This document shows positions 32,401-45,800 of a stretch of DNA of 64,000 nt, in pieces. The stretch covers positions 69,004,267 through 69,068,266 of the forward strand of contig NC_082689.1 of NCBI RefSeq assembly GCF_949987515.2, given 5' to 3'. The position numbers and the translations under genes are program-made. The number at the start of each line of letters is the position of its first letter. The first letter of the stretch is position 1. The notes below the pieces were generated by a model. It was not told where the DNA came from. It searched no databases and was given only the letters and a program-made list of their open reading frames with translations. Source of the stretch: Delphinus delphis (lineage: Eukaryota; Chordata; Mammalia; Artiodactyla; Delphinidae).

Positions 32401-35319
32401 CAATACCAATCAATAAATACCAATTACTGGTGGTAATTTTTAATTTAGGGTCTCTGAGACCACCTACAGAGTGCAGATTTGAGCTTTAAACCCATGTGAA
32501 TGTAGGCTAGTGATGACAGATTTTCAAGAGGAGACTTTTTTCCCACTCAAGCTCAGGTCAAGATAGATGAGTTTACTTGTTGTTTTTTTCAAGTCCACCT
32601 TTCACCAAGGGTCTAGTCTTTCATGGATCCTGGCTTTGGGTGGTGCTCTCTGCTCTAAGCTTGCATAACAATTAATACTTAGTTACTAAGACTGGGAAAC
32701 CCTTCCAAAGCAACCATGCTGTCTATATCATCTTCCATTCTGGATTTTAGCATACTTTTCACTCTTGATTCTTGTTATTTCCCTTCATCTCTTGGAAGCT
32801 CAGTTCTGAGTCTAAAATGAATGTTTGCTACATTTTATCCAACATTTCTAGATATTTTGTATCCACAGAGTTTTTCAAATTATCAAATATGCCATAACGC
32901 CAAAAATGGAAGTGAAATTCTATCCTTTCTATTAGCCACACTATATATGTTCCTGACTCCACAGCTTTGTTCCAAACATCCACTCTTCCTACAGTGACTT
33001 TCTCCATTTCCCTAAGCCCTAGGCATAAATTAAGACTCAACTCAACTTCTGCCTCCATTCTGAAGTGTTCCTTGATGATCCCACCTTTAAGTGAACCTCA
33101 CAACATGGGATAGGAGTCAGACACCAGTGAAGCAATAACATTATCTAGATTTCTACTCAATTTTAAGTGTCTTGGGAGAGGAAATGGGTGCTACTCTTCC
33201 TCAGGATATATCTGGTACATTGCTGTGAGGTAAAATTACTATACTTAAATGTGCAAAGAAAATACAACTCTTTTTTTTTAATCCCATTACTAGGGCTGTC
33301 TTTTCCCCTAACCTCAAGTACATCATAGCCTTAGAACATTAACTTAATGCCTAATCCGTTCCATTCTTTTTCAACTCTGCTGTTTTAGTTAGTCCCTTTA
33401 AATAATGTTTACTCTCTCTAGAAAAAGATCTCTTAATATCTCATATCTCTTAGCTCATTATCCCTTTCTCAGTTCTACCCTAGAATGTCATCAGAGTATT
33501 AGAGAGCAGAGTGTATCTTATAGAACCTTGTATCAGAGAGCAAAAGTCAAAGTCTAGAGGTGTGATGCTATCTAGCTACTCATGTCGTGGGGCTAGATCT
33601 CTTGTTCACTTGGTTAGAGCTCGCCCTGCTAGAACTCTTAGATAATGAATAAGGCCTAGGTAACTCAAGATCTTATCTCTTTTGACTCTGGTCTGGAACC
33701 ACTTTTGACTCTGCTACAAACTTTATTTGCCCCTCTGCCTGATGGTTCACCCCAGTGCCACCACAGTGAGCCCCATGGTGGGCCCCTTGGCTCTCTGATT
33801 TGCACCCATGCCAAGTGGGACTGAAGATGGCTGGAAAAGCTAAACTTCAGGGCTATCAAGTTTACTTTCTTATTCTGTACCCTTGACTGATGAAAAATAG
33901 TGTGGCTTCTTTTCATGGTCCCTAAAGGGAGTAGGACCTGGAGTCCTCCTTTGCCTCAGTTATCTAACACACCTTCCCGTTTGGGCCAATATTATGTTTT
34001 TACTGAACCTGGCTTTCACACCCATAGTCTCGCAGAACAGTCTCTTTTTTGCATGCCATTTAATACCTTCTATAACAAATCCTAATTTTTACCACATTTC
34101 TCACTCTTTACCTTGAGGCAAGCAAGGTAAGGGCCTAGTACTGAGAAAGGCAAAAGAGAAAAGATGTTAATAATTTTCAGAATGTTAACCCAAATATTAT
34201 ATGAATACCTTGTCAGAGACAAGATGAATGAAGATAAAAATTGCTAAATCAGTAATCTTTGCTTCGTTTGCATGATATTATCAAAAACCTGGGACTAGGA
34301 AATTGAAAGATATTTTAATAAATTGTGGGTCACATGTAAGTTAATAAAATTAGGACTCTGTTGTCTCCAGAAATACACATATATAAACAATTCTCTACCT
34401 ACTTTTATTTTCTGGCTCGATGACCAAATAGCCGTAGCATGTAGTGACTTGAGTTGATCTCCCAGCATCTAGGCTTTGGGAGAACGGAACTCCACAGAGA
34501 CAGTGCTTCTTAAAAATGTTGTGGGTAGCCAGATCTAAGTGGGAAGAAGAACTCATTTAGCTGTTCCTAAAGGAGCTGTGATACATAAAATAAAAACATA
34601 AATGTCTTCCTAGGCAATCAGTGGAGGCTTCCTTGCCTGGGCTTTCTAACCTCTCAAGTTATATTGCTACAAGGTACTTTTCCAACAGTTAAGAACAGTG
34701 CTCCAATATGATATTGGAAGGATATGTCGCACTCTTGACCTTATTTCCAACTTTTGGGTGATATGTTCCTATTTTCGTTTCCAAGTTCATTCTGTTGTTC
34801 AGTTTAATGTGTCCTTCTTCTATAAAAATGCTGGTGAGAGAAAGAGACACACAGTGAGCGTAATCATCCCCAAGCTCCCCATTCTCCTAAGGAGAGTTTA
34901 GAATCTCAGTGCTCCTAGGGATGGTCTGCTTTGAGCCTGAACTAGACTGAATTAGATATAGATTCAGACTCTTCCAGACTATAACTTTCTGGCCGGTTTG
35001 CCCCCAGCCCAAGCCAGCCCCCATTGTCTTATGGTGCTGTGTCATCTCCCTCTGACCCTCCACTCATTTGAACCCTTGATTCTTCCAGAGTCACCATTAG
35101 AGTCTGCATCTCTTTCAGTTGTTGTTACTCCACTCCACAATTCTCCCCTCCCTTTCCTTTCCTTTCTGCCAAATCTCCCTTCAAAAGGAGGAAAAAGCAG
35201 TAAAAAGTTTGCCTTAACTTCATTTATGCACTCTTAGCACTTTCTCCCTTAACTAACTCATCTTGCCTCTGGGCCAAATTACCTAAAATACCCTCACAGT
35301 AAAATCCAAAAGAAATATC
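32401..35319. other. Unrecognised DNA
   Basis: No exon or RNA gene recognised. Some T-rich stretches up to about 33080 may be further old L1 debris. Short open frames at 33665-33916 (reverse), 33900-34085 and 34998-35237 carry no recognisable domain. Confidence 0.35.
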
Positions 35320-35385
35320 AATGAAAAGGTTGGACTAAGTGATCTCTAAGGGCCCTTCTAGAGAAGAGTTCTATGACTTCATATG
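35320..35385 (+). repeat. CR1/L3-like 3' end relic
   Basis: 'ggttggactaagtgatctcta', 'agggcccttctag' and 'gttctatgacttcat' match the conserved 3' terminal pattern of CR1-clade LINEs. Very short. Confidence 0.5.
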
Positions 35386-37324
35386 AGGACAAAAATACAC
35401 AGGAAAAATCCAATTCAGAAATCCAATTCAGTCCTCAAAAAAAATTCTGTAAGTTTTGAAAATCCATTATTTGTGAAATGCTGAGTGATAGAAGACTCAA
35501 AAAAAAAAAAAGGGGTACATTCCCTAGTTATTATAACCTCATTATTAAGCATAGAAGACCTACATGCAAGAAAAGTTAAATACTGTTTGAGAAGTCCATT
35601 CATTTATTCATTCATTTATTCATGAATGAGGAAAGAACTCACAGTCTTCTGGGTCTTTATTGAAGATGATAAAGTATGCAATTGCAATTACAAGGAACCA
35701 CAATAGGGAAAGTAGAGGATATTTGGGTTCATGTAGGAAGAGTACCCAGCCACCTCCCAGATGGGAAGGTAGAATTGTCTTCTTGGAAAAAAGTGTTGTC
35801 TCAGCTAAGAATTGAAGACTCTGTGCATAAGTGTGTGTGTGCACGCACGTGTGTAGTGGAGCCATGATTAAATTGAATCAGAGCAGGACAATGATATGAG
35901 CAAAGGGAATCGCACTTGTAAAGGTCCAGAAATTAGAGTAAGGACAACTCTTCTTCAGGAAACTAATAGTAGTTTAGTCTGACTGGAAAACATTTAAATA
36001 GCAGTATAAAACCTTACACTCATGTACAAGGCAGACACTATCATAGAAAATAACAAGTGAATTGCCAGTTGTGTGAGGTAAATAAAATGCTATAACTTCA
36101 GAAGTTGATTAATGGGTGTTACTTGAAATTAGCTACAGTTAATGTGGGGAAGATACGATGATAAGTAATTTCTAGTAGAGTTAACAGTATGAACAAAGGC
36201 AGTCAGAAGAATGCATGAAATTTTCAGTGAAGTGTAGGCAGGCCCATCTGACAAAAGTCAGGGTATGAATAGGAATTCTCTAGGCAAAAGTTGCCACCTC
36301 GAAATATGCCTTCCTCCTATTGCTGAATAAAAAGCAGAATTTCGATAGCTCCAAAGAATCCCCCTTGTGCACTGGGAGGGAGGGGAAATTGCACTAATTT
36401 AGAAAATCAGAGTGAACTGACTTCTACTCAGCACAGAACTGTGGCCACCTTATGCCCAGCTACAGTCCATACTAGAAGCGCCCTGGTTATAGCCTGTAGT
36501 ATAAACGTCAACACTATTGAAACAGATTTCATTTGAGAGTACCTAATTCTGCCAGCTGCTTGTTTCTCATCAGCTAATCATACCGTCAACCTCTCACGCA
36601 GAATCTGTATCTGCTCAGTGCCGAAGCAGCGTCCCACAAGCTGAGCTATTTGTTTTTGTTTCCTGTGTGTAGATATGGTCAATGAACGGAAGTCACATTC
36701 TGTCTTTAAAATATGGCTCCTTTTGTAAACACCACAGCCAAGTACAACCCCAAATACTAATTAGATTTGGGACCTAACATAGCAGAATGAACCTAAGAAA
36801 TATAAGTATGGAATATTTATTAGGTTTACAAGGAGTAAGTCAGATTTTATAAATTAAGAAATCTTGTAAGGCAGCAGAGTCTATATTTTCAGACCACTGT
36901 AATATATTCATATCATCAAGCTGGCTGAATTTGTTAGACTGGGAGGAGAGCAAAATGTTTTTTGGGGGGTAAAATCTAGTACTTTAAACTTTTCTGTTTT
37001 CATTCAAAGATATGTGAAATGTAAAATATTAACTATTATACGTTCGGGAAATAATTTGTGTAAACTATAATGTATTTAGAATTTTCATTCAACTTAATTA
37101 TATAGTTAAGGGCATTGAAATATTGTTAATGAAGATAATGTCACACACCTTGTATTATTATTTATTAATGTCTATTTGATGCAAATTAAAAACTAGGTAA
37201 TAATTCAAGGCTTTTTCTCTTCTTCCAAACATGTTTTCACTCTCAAAATTTAGCAACTTCAGTCAACTTCCTTTCTGATAATATACAAGCCACTTTTCTA
37301 TTAATTTTCAGAAACTTTTATTTT
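35386..37324. other. Unrecognised DNA
   Basis: Contains a poly(A) run (35500-35513), CATT repeats near 35600-35620 and a mixed (TG)n/(CA)n run at 35830-35852. No exon recognised. Confidence 0.4.
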
Positions 37325-37611
37325 CCTAATTGTAAAATTAATGTGTTCTTAGGCAAATAAAGACATGAAGAAAACATAATTTGTAATCTCATCACCTACA
37401 AATAATTACTACTTATAGTTTGATATATTCATTTCTAGTCTTATTTCTAATCTATATATGTATTTTAAAAAATTGAGGTCATTATATATGCATGTTGTAT
37501 CAACCTTTTCTGTATTATCTTTTTTGAACATTATTCCAAGTCAGTATGTGCTCTTAAAAACTACCAATTTTAATAGTATCGGGCTGTTTTCAGCTTTTTT
37601 CTTATTAAAAG

Positions 37612-37614
<3 letters not shown>

Positions 37615-37654
<40 letters not shown>
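37615..37654 (+). repeat. (TA)20 microsatellite
   Basis: A perfect run of 40 bases. It lies between 'aaaagtaa' (37607-37614) and the T20 tail (37655-37674) of SINE copy E. The equivalent position in the right-hand target duplication (37868-37882) has only 'tat'. Confidence 0.95.
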
Positions 37655-37672
<18 letters not shown>

Positions 37673-37867
37673 TTGGCGGTACGCGGGCCTCTCACTGTTC
37701 TGGCCTCTCCCGTTGCGGAGCACAGGCTCCGGACGCACAGGCTCAGCGGCCATGGCTCACGGGCTCAGCCGCTCCGCGGCATGTGGGATCTTCCCGGACC
37801 GGGGCGCGAACCCGTGTTCCCTGCATCGGCAGGCGGACTGTCAACCACTGCGCCACCAGGGAAGCCC
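37655..37867 (-). mobile_element. CHR-type SINE (copy E, reverse)
   Basis: T20 tail, then the full SINE body in reverse with many CpGs kept ('acgcgggcctctcac', 'ggagcacaggctccggacgc'), then the head 'accagggaagccc'. Target duplication aaaagtaatat is at 37607-37617 and 37868-37878. Allowing for the expanded TA tract, it was probably aaaagtaatattttt, which on the sense strand begins AAAAA. Confidence 0.95.
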
Positions 37868-38195
37868 AAAAGTAATATTTTTAATGGATATCTTTGTTTA
37901 CATATCTTATTTAAGATTCTGATTATTTTTAATAAGATAGATTTCTAGGTGAATTAATCAAAATATGTGAACTTTAAAGGTTATCTTACCGCCTTCTTCG
38001 GAAGGTTTATTTTTTTAAAACCAATTTATTCTCTGGTGTATGAGCCTGAAATCCTCAACAGCACTGTGTATTTATCTTGGTTACGATGATAGGCAGATAA
38101 TGGTCGCCTGCTCAAATTTATATTGATGTGGTAACAGTGAGGTGGAACATTTTTCATATTTATAAGCCATTTGTACTGCTTCTATTAACTGTTCA

Positions 38196-39979
38196 TATCA
38201 TCTATTATACTTCTGTCTCTTTCTGATAAATTGAATAGAATTTAGGATTTAAAACACTGAGTTAAAAAATAATTTAAAAAAATGGTAACAGTAAATGTCA
38301 CCTTGTAATTAAATGAATACTTAAAAATTAATCAACTTTTAATTTACTCTCAGTTAACTCAATGAGGATTTTAATTAACACAACAGTTTTTTACTCAATT
38401 TGGTTTTAGGGTTTTTTTAAGGCTTGGCTTTTACTTCTGAAATCCTAAATCAAATTTCTCACTGAAGATTTGTACATTGTTACAGTTTTCTTTCACTTAC
38501 TTCATGCCTTTTCTTCCAGGCCACATATCCCATCCCACACACTCAAACTTACTACTGAGTAGCAGCCAAAAAGGATCTGAAAAAAAATTCATGGATCAGA
38601 GAAATAAATCTTTAACAATAGAATTTAAAGGTAGTGAGAGAGATTTATTTATACACAAAGGGATCTTCTACTGTGTAGTCAGCCGTCGCTTATAAAATCT
38701 TTCCTGAACAGAATATTAATCTTTCTAGCACAACCAAAATAAAGAAAATACTATGCGTGGAATTTACCAAGAAGGCATGCACTATGACCACCTTATATAC
38801 TAATAGAGAAGTCCAAAAAGTCTTGATAAATTGGAGTAAATTTTAAATAATTATTCAGAACCCTAGTTGTGTATATGCTATAAGTGGAACCCCAGATTTT
38901 TGAGGAATTTTTCTCACTGACTTTGTCAAGGGTCTGTTTTAATAATGAAGAAAGCAAATTATCAAGCTCAGTAGTATGGATGGTGCAAGCTTTCAAGGGA
39001 AAAGGGTCAAAGCTGAAAACTGACACTTTAAACAACCAGAATGTCTTTTTCCATTTAGAATATTTTCCATTAGAGAAATGATTGTTGTGGAATTCACATG
39101 AAAGTGGAATTTTAGCGCTCACATCTATTACCTACTAGGCATCTGGAAATCACAGCAAGGAAATTCTTTCAAAAGAGTGGAGGTTTTACATTTTCTCGGA
39201 GATTTGAAAAATAAAAATGCATTCTGTATTTCTTTCCCAAACATTTCTAGTTGTTACCCTCTGGGTGTCTGTTTACTGCTGACCACTGGGCCATTATAAG
39301 TTTGATAGCTGCTAAAACAGGAATCCTAATCAGATTTAACAAACCTTCTCTGAAATGATTTATCTTGTCATAGCTATAGAGCAGACTAAATTGAAAAGCA
39401 AAATTAATCTGCCTCTGTAAAGGTGAACTGTAGCCTATCATGTAGTCTGTGACAGTAATTAATGCTGCTTGAGCCTTCTTTCTGTGCTCAGCCCAAGAAA
39501 CAGTAATAATTTAGGTATGTGGAAAACCTGTTGAGTTTCATTTCAACCACACAGGATGAAGAGAGATTGGCATGTTTACACACTTTTGATTTCTCCCAAG
39601 AAAATGAAGCTTCTGATAGGCATTTCCTCTTTGCAATTCTTTCATGTGAAATCAGATACTTTTCTGTTTTCTGGTAGGAAAAAGAGAATTAATTGGGAAC
39701 CTCTATGGTAGCTTGTAAAAACATTGATAATAAGTTGATGATACTTTAGGACTAATTTATTAAATAATAAATATTTGAGGTTGTTTTCCCCTATGTACTA
39801 CTATTTTTGAGTACAGATAGATAAAAACAATATTTTTAGCTGTTCATCAGAACTGAATTCTGATATACTAATCCTAAAACCCAGCTCTTAATATCAAAAA
39901 TTAGGGAGAGGGGGTCCTTTCCTGCTTTACAGGTCAAGTTGATTGTTATTTTCCTTTCTCCTAAGGTAAAAATATCTCA
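38196..39979. other. Unrecognised DNA
   Basis: No repeat, exon or RNA recognised. Open frames on both strands overlap at 38793-39122 and 38884-39081, which is what chance gives. Confidence 0.4.
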
Positions 39980-40300
39980 AGTAATACCTTAGCTTGAAAA
40001 AAGAGAGGATGGATGTGAAGGATTTGGAGAAAGTAAAATCAAAAGGTCGAAAATATTTGAGGTGAGGCAAAGGTGAAGAAGCGGAATACTTCCAGAATAA
40101 CTCCCCTACTTCTGGCTTTAGACACTGGGCAGCTGAAGGCATCTTTTGTAAAGATAGGAAATACAGAATGAGGAAGAAATTAGAAGAGAAAACAAAGAGT
40201 TCAACTTTGGGCATATTGTTTACAAAGTATGTGTGGAATAGGCAGTCTGTTATGCAGGTGGGTGCTTGAGAGAGGTCTGGGCTTACAAACAATAATAGAT
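39980..40300 (+). repeat. Ancient mammalian interspersed repeat, family not named
   Basis: 'agagttcaactttgggcatattg', 'gtggaataggcagtctg' and 'ggtgggtgcttgagagaggtctgggctt' follow a widely dispersed old mammalian repeat ('...gggacatgttgagtttgaggtg...gtaggcagttggat...gagaggtctgggctgg' order). It seems to be the downstream part of the same family as 53980-54730. A 121-codon reverse open frame crosses it and is not a gene. Confidence 0.45.
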
Positions 40301-42794
40301 CTAGGAATCCTCAACACCTGAAAGGTCATGAATCCATAGGACTGAGTTGGAGCAGCGCAGTAGAATGTCAGTAGTTTATAAATCGATGCCTATTATCTCA
40401 ATGGAAAATATTACATTTTTTAAAATTTTAGGGCCAATGAATAATCCATTTTTGAACCAAAGGGTAGGTTTTCTGGAATGTTCATATCTTCTCCTTACTA
40501 TATTTTTTGTTCATCAATCATGAACAACATAAATTTATTAAATTCTTAAAAGAGATAAGGAGGCCAATAGCCATAATTTGGGAAAATATGAGCCTTCTTC
40601 CTGAATCAAATTTGAAAGAGAATGCCTAGTATAAAACACAACTTCCTCTAGCTAAGGAGGTAAATTCTCCCTTATAAATGTATTTGCCACTCCCATATTT
40701 TCATGTCAATGAAAGAAGAATCAAAAAATCAAGCTTCTTAGATAATTTAAATTATTTTATGGATTGAGATTTTATTTTAAGGTGTATATTTTAACTGTTA
40801 ATATTTTACTGCTACCTATGAGAAGTACAAGCAGCACTGCATGTTTGTTCTATATATATATTTTTAAACACAGTACTAAAATATTAAGGGATAATAAGTT
40901 AATCAATTTTGGGACTAAATCTTTAAATTCTAGGAGAAGACCAGACTAAAGACATGGTTTAAACATAAAACACATAGAGAATAGGAAAAAAGAAGTGATT
41001 CAGAGTAGACAGACATTTTCTGAAGGCTCATAGTTTATTTCTTAAATGGAAGTACGTGGAAAAATCTCTCTCTAGATGTCAAAACTCTATAATTGTTATT
41101 TTTCTTGAACATAGTGAAAATAATATTTCACCGCCACTTTGCATCTTTCATTAAATATTTGAAAATATACAATAGAAAGAAATACTTGGCCATATAAATA
41201 ACAAAAGTATGGTATCTACATAGAAACAAAACTCAATCTTCCAGAAATACAACAAATCTAAGAACAAAATGAGAATTTGGGAGCATTGTCAATGCTTCCA
41301 GAGAGTATAGATTTTTTTAAAGCAATAAAGAGTAAAATGACCGTGTTCTATTTTATTGTCATATATTATCTTTTTGCAATCTGTCTAAACCCTCCACCTG
41401 CAGGGTTTTAGCTCTTACTCGGAGGCTCCTGTTGCAAACTTCTTTCTGGCCCTCATACTTATTAACTCTGTTCAGATTACTGGACCTTGTTCCTCACCCA
41501 CTTGGAAATAGGGAGTAAAAGAAAATGAAATTGCAATTTATTCCAAAATATCGTAATGGATCCTCCCATGTGTGCCCTGCGCCACTGTCACCTCAGTCCC
41601 CTCCTCTGCAACAACCCTCACATCCTGGTGGACATTTCCAGTTCTAGTTCCTTTCCCAGTCAGATCTAGGAGCATTTAATTTTTTCATGGCTGGTTTATA
41701 ATATTTTGGAATAGAATGTGTTTTTTTTAAACTCACAACAAAACTATTCTCACTTTGCTTCCTAAATTCTGCATTAATCTACTTGTCAGTGAACATGAAT
41801 TCATAAAATGCTACAAACCGTTCATTCCTGATAAAAGTTAAAGTGGTCATGTCATGAAAAGGTTATTAGGGAAAAGAGTGCAATCCATATTTAACACATG
41901 AAAGGGAGCCTGCACACACCTGAGTGTTTACAGTAGTTCATATATCTTGATAAGATAAAGTCCAACACTTAAAGTTGATCAGCTGTGACTGAGTGCATCC
42001 TTCATTACACAGATAATTATATGAATTATTAACCTTCAAAGAAGACAAGTTAGAATAAATTTTACCACTCATAGGCCAAACAAAAGTTAAAGAGATTAAT
42101 AGTATGGTTTGTTAGGGAATGTGACATTGACGTATAAATTGAATAATGAATGGCAAGATCATGAAAGGTCACTTGTGCCCTGATTTAGATATTTAGCCTG
42201 AGAAATGTTAAAAACACCAAAAAAAATAAGAAGTATTTTTTAATTGGGAAGTCAGAAAGATGCAGTGTACACAAATGATTGAGTATAAGAAGTTAGAGTC
42301 AAATGCCCAGAACACAGAAGGGTGGACTCACACGCTCATCTTAAATAAAAGCTTCTCTGGTCAACTAACATCATTTGCCCCTTTATCTGCAAACCACTGG
42401 CCACCAGTGGGTCACAAACCTTTACTTGATCATATTGAACACAGGTTCTCTTCTCCAACCAGCTGGTGGAACAGAACTCCAACTAGGTAATATTCTCTCG
42501 GGAGTATTCATGTGAATAATATGAGTTACTTTTTCTTTCTTCTTTTTTTTCCTTTTGGATAAGTTCTCATTCAATCTTAGAGCAAAAGAGAGCTTTAAAA
42601 ATCATTTAGTTCAGGGATAATACATAACATACATAGTATCTTTTTCCTCTTTTTATCTCCTCATGGGAGACATCACTACTCCATAGAGCATTCTTTCCCG
42701 TGAAACAGAATCCAGTTCACAATTCGCAGTAGAGAGCTTAAGGGTAGCCACTTCAAGTCAATTGGTACTGCAGGTAAAAACCACCTGCTGCACC
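40301..42794. other. Unrecognised DNA
   Basis: No repeat family, exon or RNA recognised. Confidence 0.4.
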
Positions 42795-42880
42795 TGGTCT
42801 AGTCCAAATTTCCATTTTACAGTTAAGGAAACAGAGACCCAGAACTCATTTGCAACTGTGTTGGAGATTCAGTCTATAAT
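42795..42880 (-). repeat. MIR-like scrap (reverse)
   Basis: 'tttccattttacagttaaggaaacagagaccc' order matches the MIR core antisense. The flanks are too diverged to extend. Confidence 0.5.
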
Positions 42881-45800
42881 CTTGAAAGCAAATTGGTCTA
42901 CACAGGAAATAAAACTTTAATCTTCTTTGCTCCAGTTCCTGAAGCAAAACATATAGAAGGTAGATCTGTTTGGTACAGAGCTGACAACTTGAAAGGCTCA
43001 CTTTATCATTTTTACTCTACGCAAAAATGATAGAGCATTTAAGGCATTGTCACTGAAACTAATTCTTTTCATGTGGACAAAATAAAGTTTTCCTAAATAC
43101 TGGGCAACATGTTGCTTGTCTTGCAAATCAGAAGAACAGTAAGTTTGGCAGAGGCAAAAATATCCCACCCTCAAATTATCTGGTTTGTCCATGAAATAAT
43201 GTCAAGGTAGGGTGCCATGATTACAAAGTGCCCTGAAGGAAGATGCCACCCAAGGGTGATCTCATTCCTGTATCTATTTGGTCTCATTTAATTCAGCGAT
43301 ACTTGTAGTTTTCTTTCTCTGAGGTTCAGTGTGGAGAATAAGGCAATCATGAGAATTTAAAAATAACACAGTGTAGAACCATTGCCCCTAAGCCCTTAAC
43401 AGGTGATGTTTTGCAGAGAGCAGTCCTGCGTACATTTAACATCTCTGTATGTGATTGATTACGAGCTGGAGAGAGTGGTCATTAAATTTGCCAAGTACAT
43501 CACATCGTCAGGATGAGTGAGCACCTTGAAAGACAGGATTAGAATTAAAAATGACCTTCACAGTTCGAAAAATGATTACAAGCAAATGAAATTGAGTTCC
43601 CTAAAATCAACTGTGCAGCAACATACTTAACACACCCCAGGCTGCACAAATCAAGCTTGAAGTGGGTGAGCTGAGAAATTGCTGGTTGTTACCTAGTGAG
43701 TTGTAAGCTATACTTTGGTCAAATTTGTTCTGCTGACTAGAAAGTTAGTGAGATGTACTATCAAATATTTGATTAAATATAGTGTATGATTTTGTTCATG
43801 AACTAATGTAGATTAACCATTGTGACATTTCTAAATTAATTTATGAGGTATCTAAACTAAGACAGGCTTGGAAACCCTGAAAAAGAATCAGAGGCCTAGG
43901 ATGAAAATAATTACAAGCAAAATAGAAAAGTTAGGAAATATTAACAAAAGAATTTGGAAATGATGATAGTGCAAAGCTGCTCACTGTCCAAAGAGAAATG
44001 AAGAGAAAATATGTTAAATAAGATCATAAAGGATTTAGGCTATAAATAAGAGATCTTGAATGTTATAAACTCTGACTTGATTTTGGAATGTTATTTCCTA
44101 GAGATGATGTCAATCTAGGCTGTTAATTTACAGCTTTGCCTGAATTCACCAGTGCAAAAGAACTAGGATTCTGTGATCTCTTAAGGGAGTAGTGTTTATG
44201 TGGATTTTTAATTTATCTCTCTGAAGAAATGCTAATTTATAAGAATAGATTGAGTTGCATAACCTTTCATAATAAGTGATTACAAAATTAGTATTTCAGC
44301 TATTGAGAAATTACAAAATTCTTTTAAAACTTTTATAAAATCTTTAATACTATTTGATATAGAACATCACAAAGAATATGTGACATTCCTTAGCAATGCT
44401 GATACCGTATCATATCTCTGTTATGTAAAGCAAGAAAAACCGGTGTGAAATCTTCTATATTATCCGTGAAACTTAAATGCTAGAAAAGACTTTTGACCTA
44501 ATACCATCAATCCTCTCATTTGGCAAAGTTAATGTAACAACACCTTTAATAATTATAAATACCTGAAATGAGAACCACACAGTCCTCTTCAGTGTGCAGT
44601 AACATTTTTTAATTGACCAAATCACTCAGTAAAGGAAACTTTAAATTTGTTTAAATGCACATAAAATATATAGCTATATATTTTTTAAATACTGCATTTC
44701 TTACATACCTAGAGGGATTTTTTTGTGACATGTGGCACTGAATTTTAGCAGTTTAAAAGACTATTTATGCATTTGGATATGAAGAGCTTTTATTTGCATT
44801 TAACATCCTTCAGATGAGTCTTTGTATAATTGAAGGGATTTTTCTCACTGTGTTCTTAATTTGCTGCAAAATGTTACTTTTTGCAAGATTCCACCTCTGT
44901 TGTTGCAGCCTCAGCTTATAAACAAAGAAAAACTATATGGTAACTTCCACATTAACCTCATAGGTGTTCTAAAGGAACTACCCAAATTCCTCTTTAGCAC
45001 ACAGCTAGATTCTGAACAGTTTAACTTGTGTGTACAATGTTTCAGCAGCTTCCTTACCATGGGAGAAATGTTGGCATCTGTAGCACTGGCTGTGGCCATG
45101 CCATCTGAGTAAGAAGAGAGAGTAAGAGAAGCATGAATACTGGTACAGGGTGACAAAGAGGTTGGAGATTGGTTGGAAATACTGGGACTCAGGAGTTGAA
45201 ATTTTCTCTGGGAAATAGTGCCCAAACAGAATTCTAACTTAGATTTCATCACAATTTACATATCTGATTCAAGGAATATCTGAAAATATTTCCATTTCCA
45301 ATAATAGGAAAAAATGGATTTTCTAAAATGTTGATTTGGTTGGGCTACATTCCCTTTCCCTTCTCCCCATTTCAGTGTCCACCCTCAGTGAGAAACCTTG
45401 CTTGGGTTGAGAAGGAATGGGGTATGAGAGAGAGAGATTGACAAAGATTAAATGTGGCTGAAGCAACTGCATGAAGCCTGTGGTTCCGAGAGGACTATTC
45501 ACTGGTTATTAACTAGCATATCTGTGAGTTAAGCTAGAACCTTCTGAAAGACAATGATAGGGATGTGCTCCCTCCCACCCTGAATTCTCAAGGCTTTTGC
45601 AAATTACAAGTCTAATTTGGAATATGATAAAGTAGATGAATGCTATACAACCAGAGAAAACTGCCACCAAATGAGAGAAGACCAGATTCCAAAAGGTCAT
45701 GGAAGACAAGACTCCTGCTCAACATGATTCTGCTAAGGCCATAGTCCTTTCCTCATCCTTCATAGGTAAGATTAGCCAGTGAAAGTGCAAGACGGGAAAG

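Larger units (their letters stand above)
37325..38195 (-). mobile_element. Ancient L1M-type remnant split by a SINE
   Basis: Left part ('tgaacattattccaagtcag', 'ctaccaattttaatagtatc') and right part ('ataagatagatttctaggtg', 'aaaggttatcttaccgcctt', 'gtgaggtggaacatttttca', 'ataagccatttgtactgctt') keep the order of an old dispersed L1 sequence across SINE copy E. Orientation is inferred from T-richness. Confidence 0.55.

Noticed and set aside
33585..33660. Box A-like 'cacttggttagagctcgcc' suggesting an old tRNA or tRNA-derived SINE
   Set aside because: No convincing box B at the expected distance and no A-tail or target duplication.
39927..40292. 121-codon reverse open frame as a possible small gene
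   Set aside because: It crosses a recognisable ancient interspersed repeat, and its composition (rich in F, L, S, Y) is that of translated AT-rich DNA.
44861..45252. Overlapping open frames of 83 and 113 codons on opposite strands as a possible gene
   Set aside because: No domain, no defendable splice sites, and mutual overlap. Chance frames of this length are expected in 64 kb.
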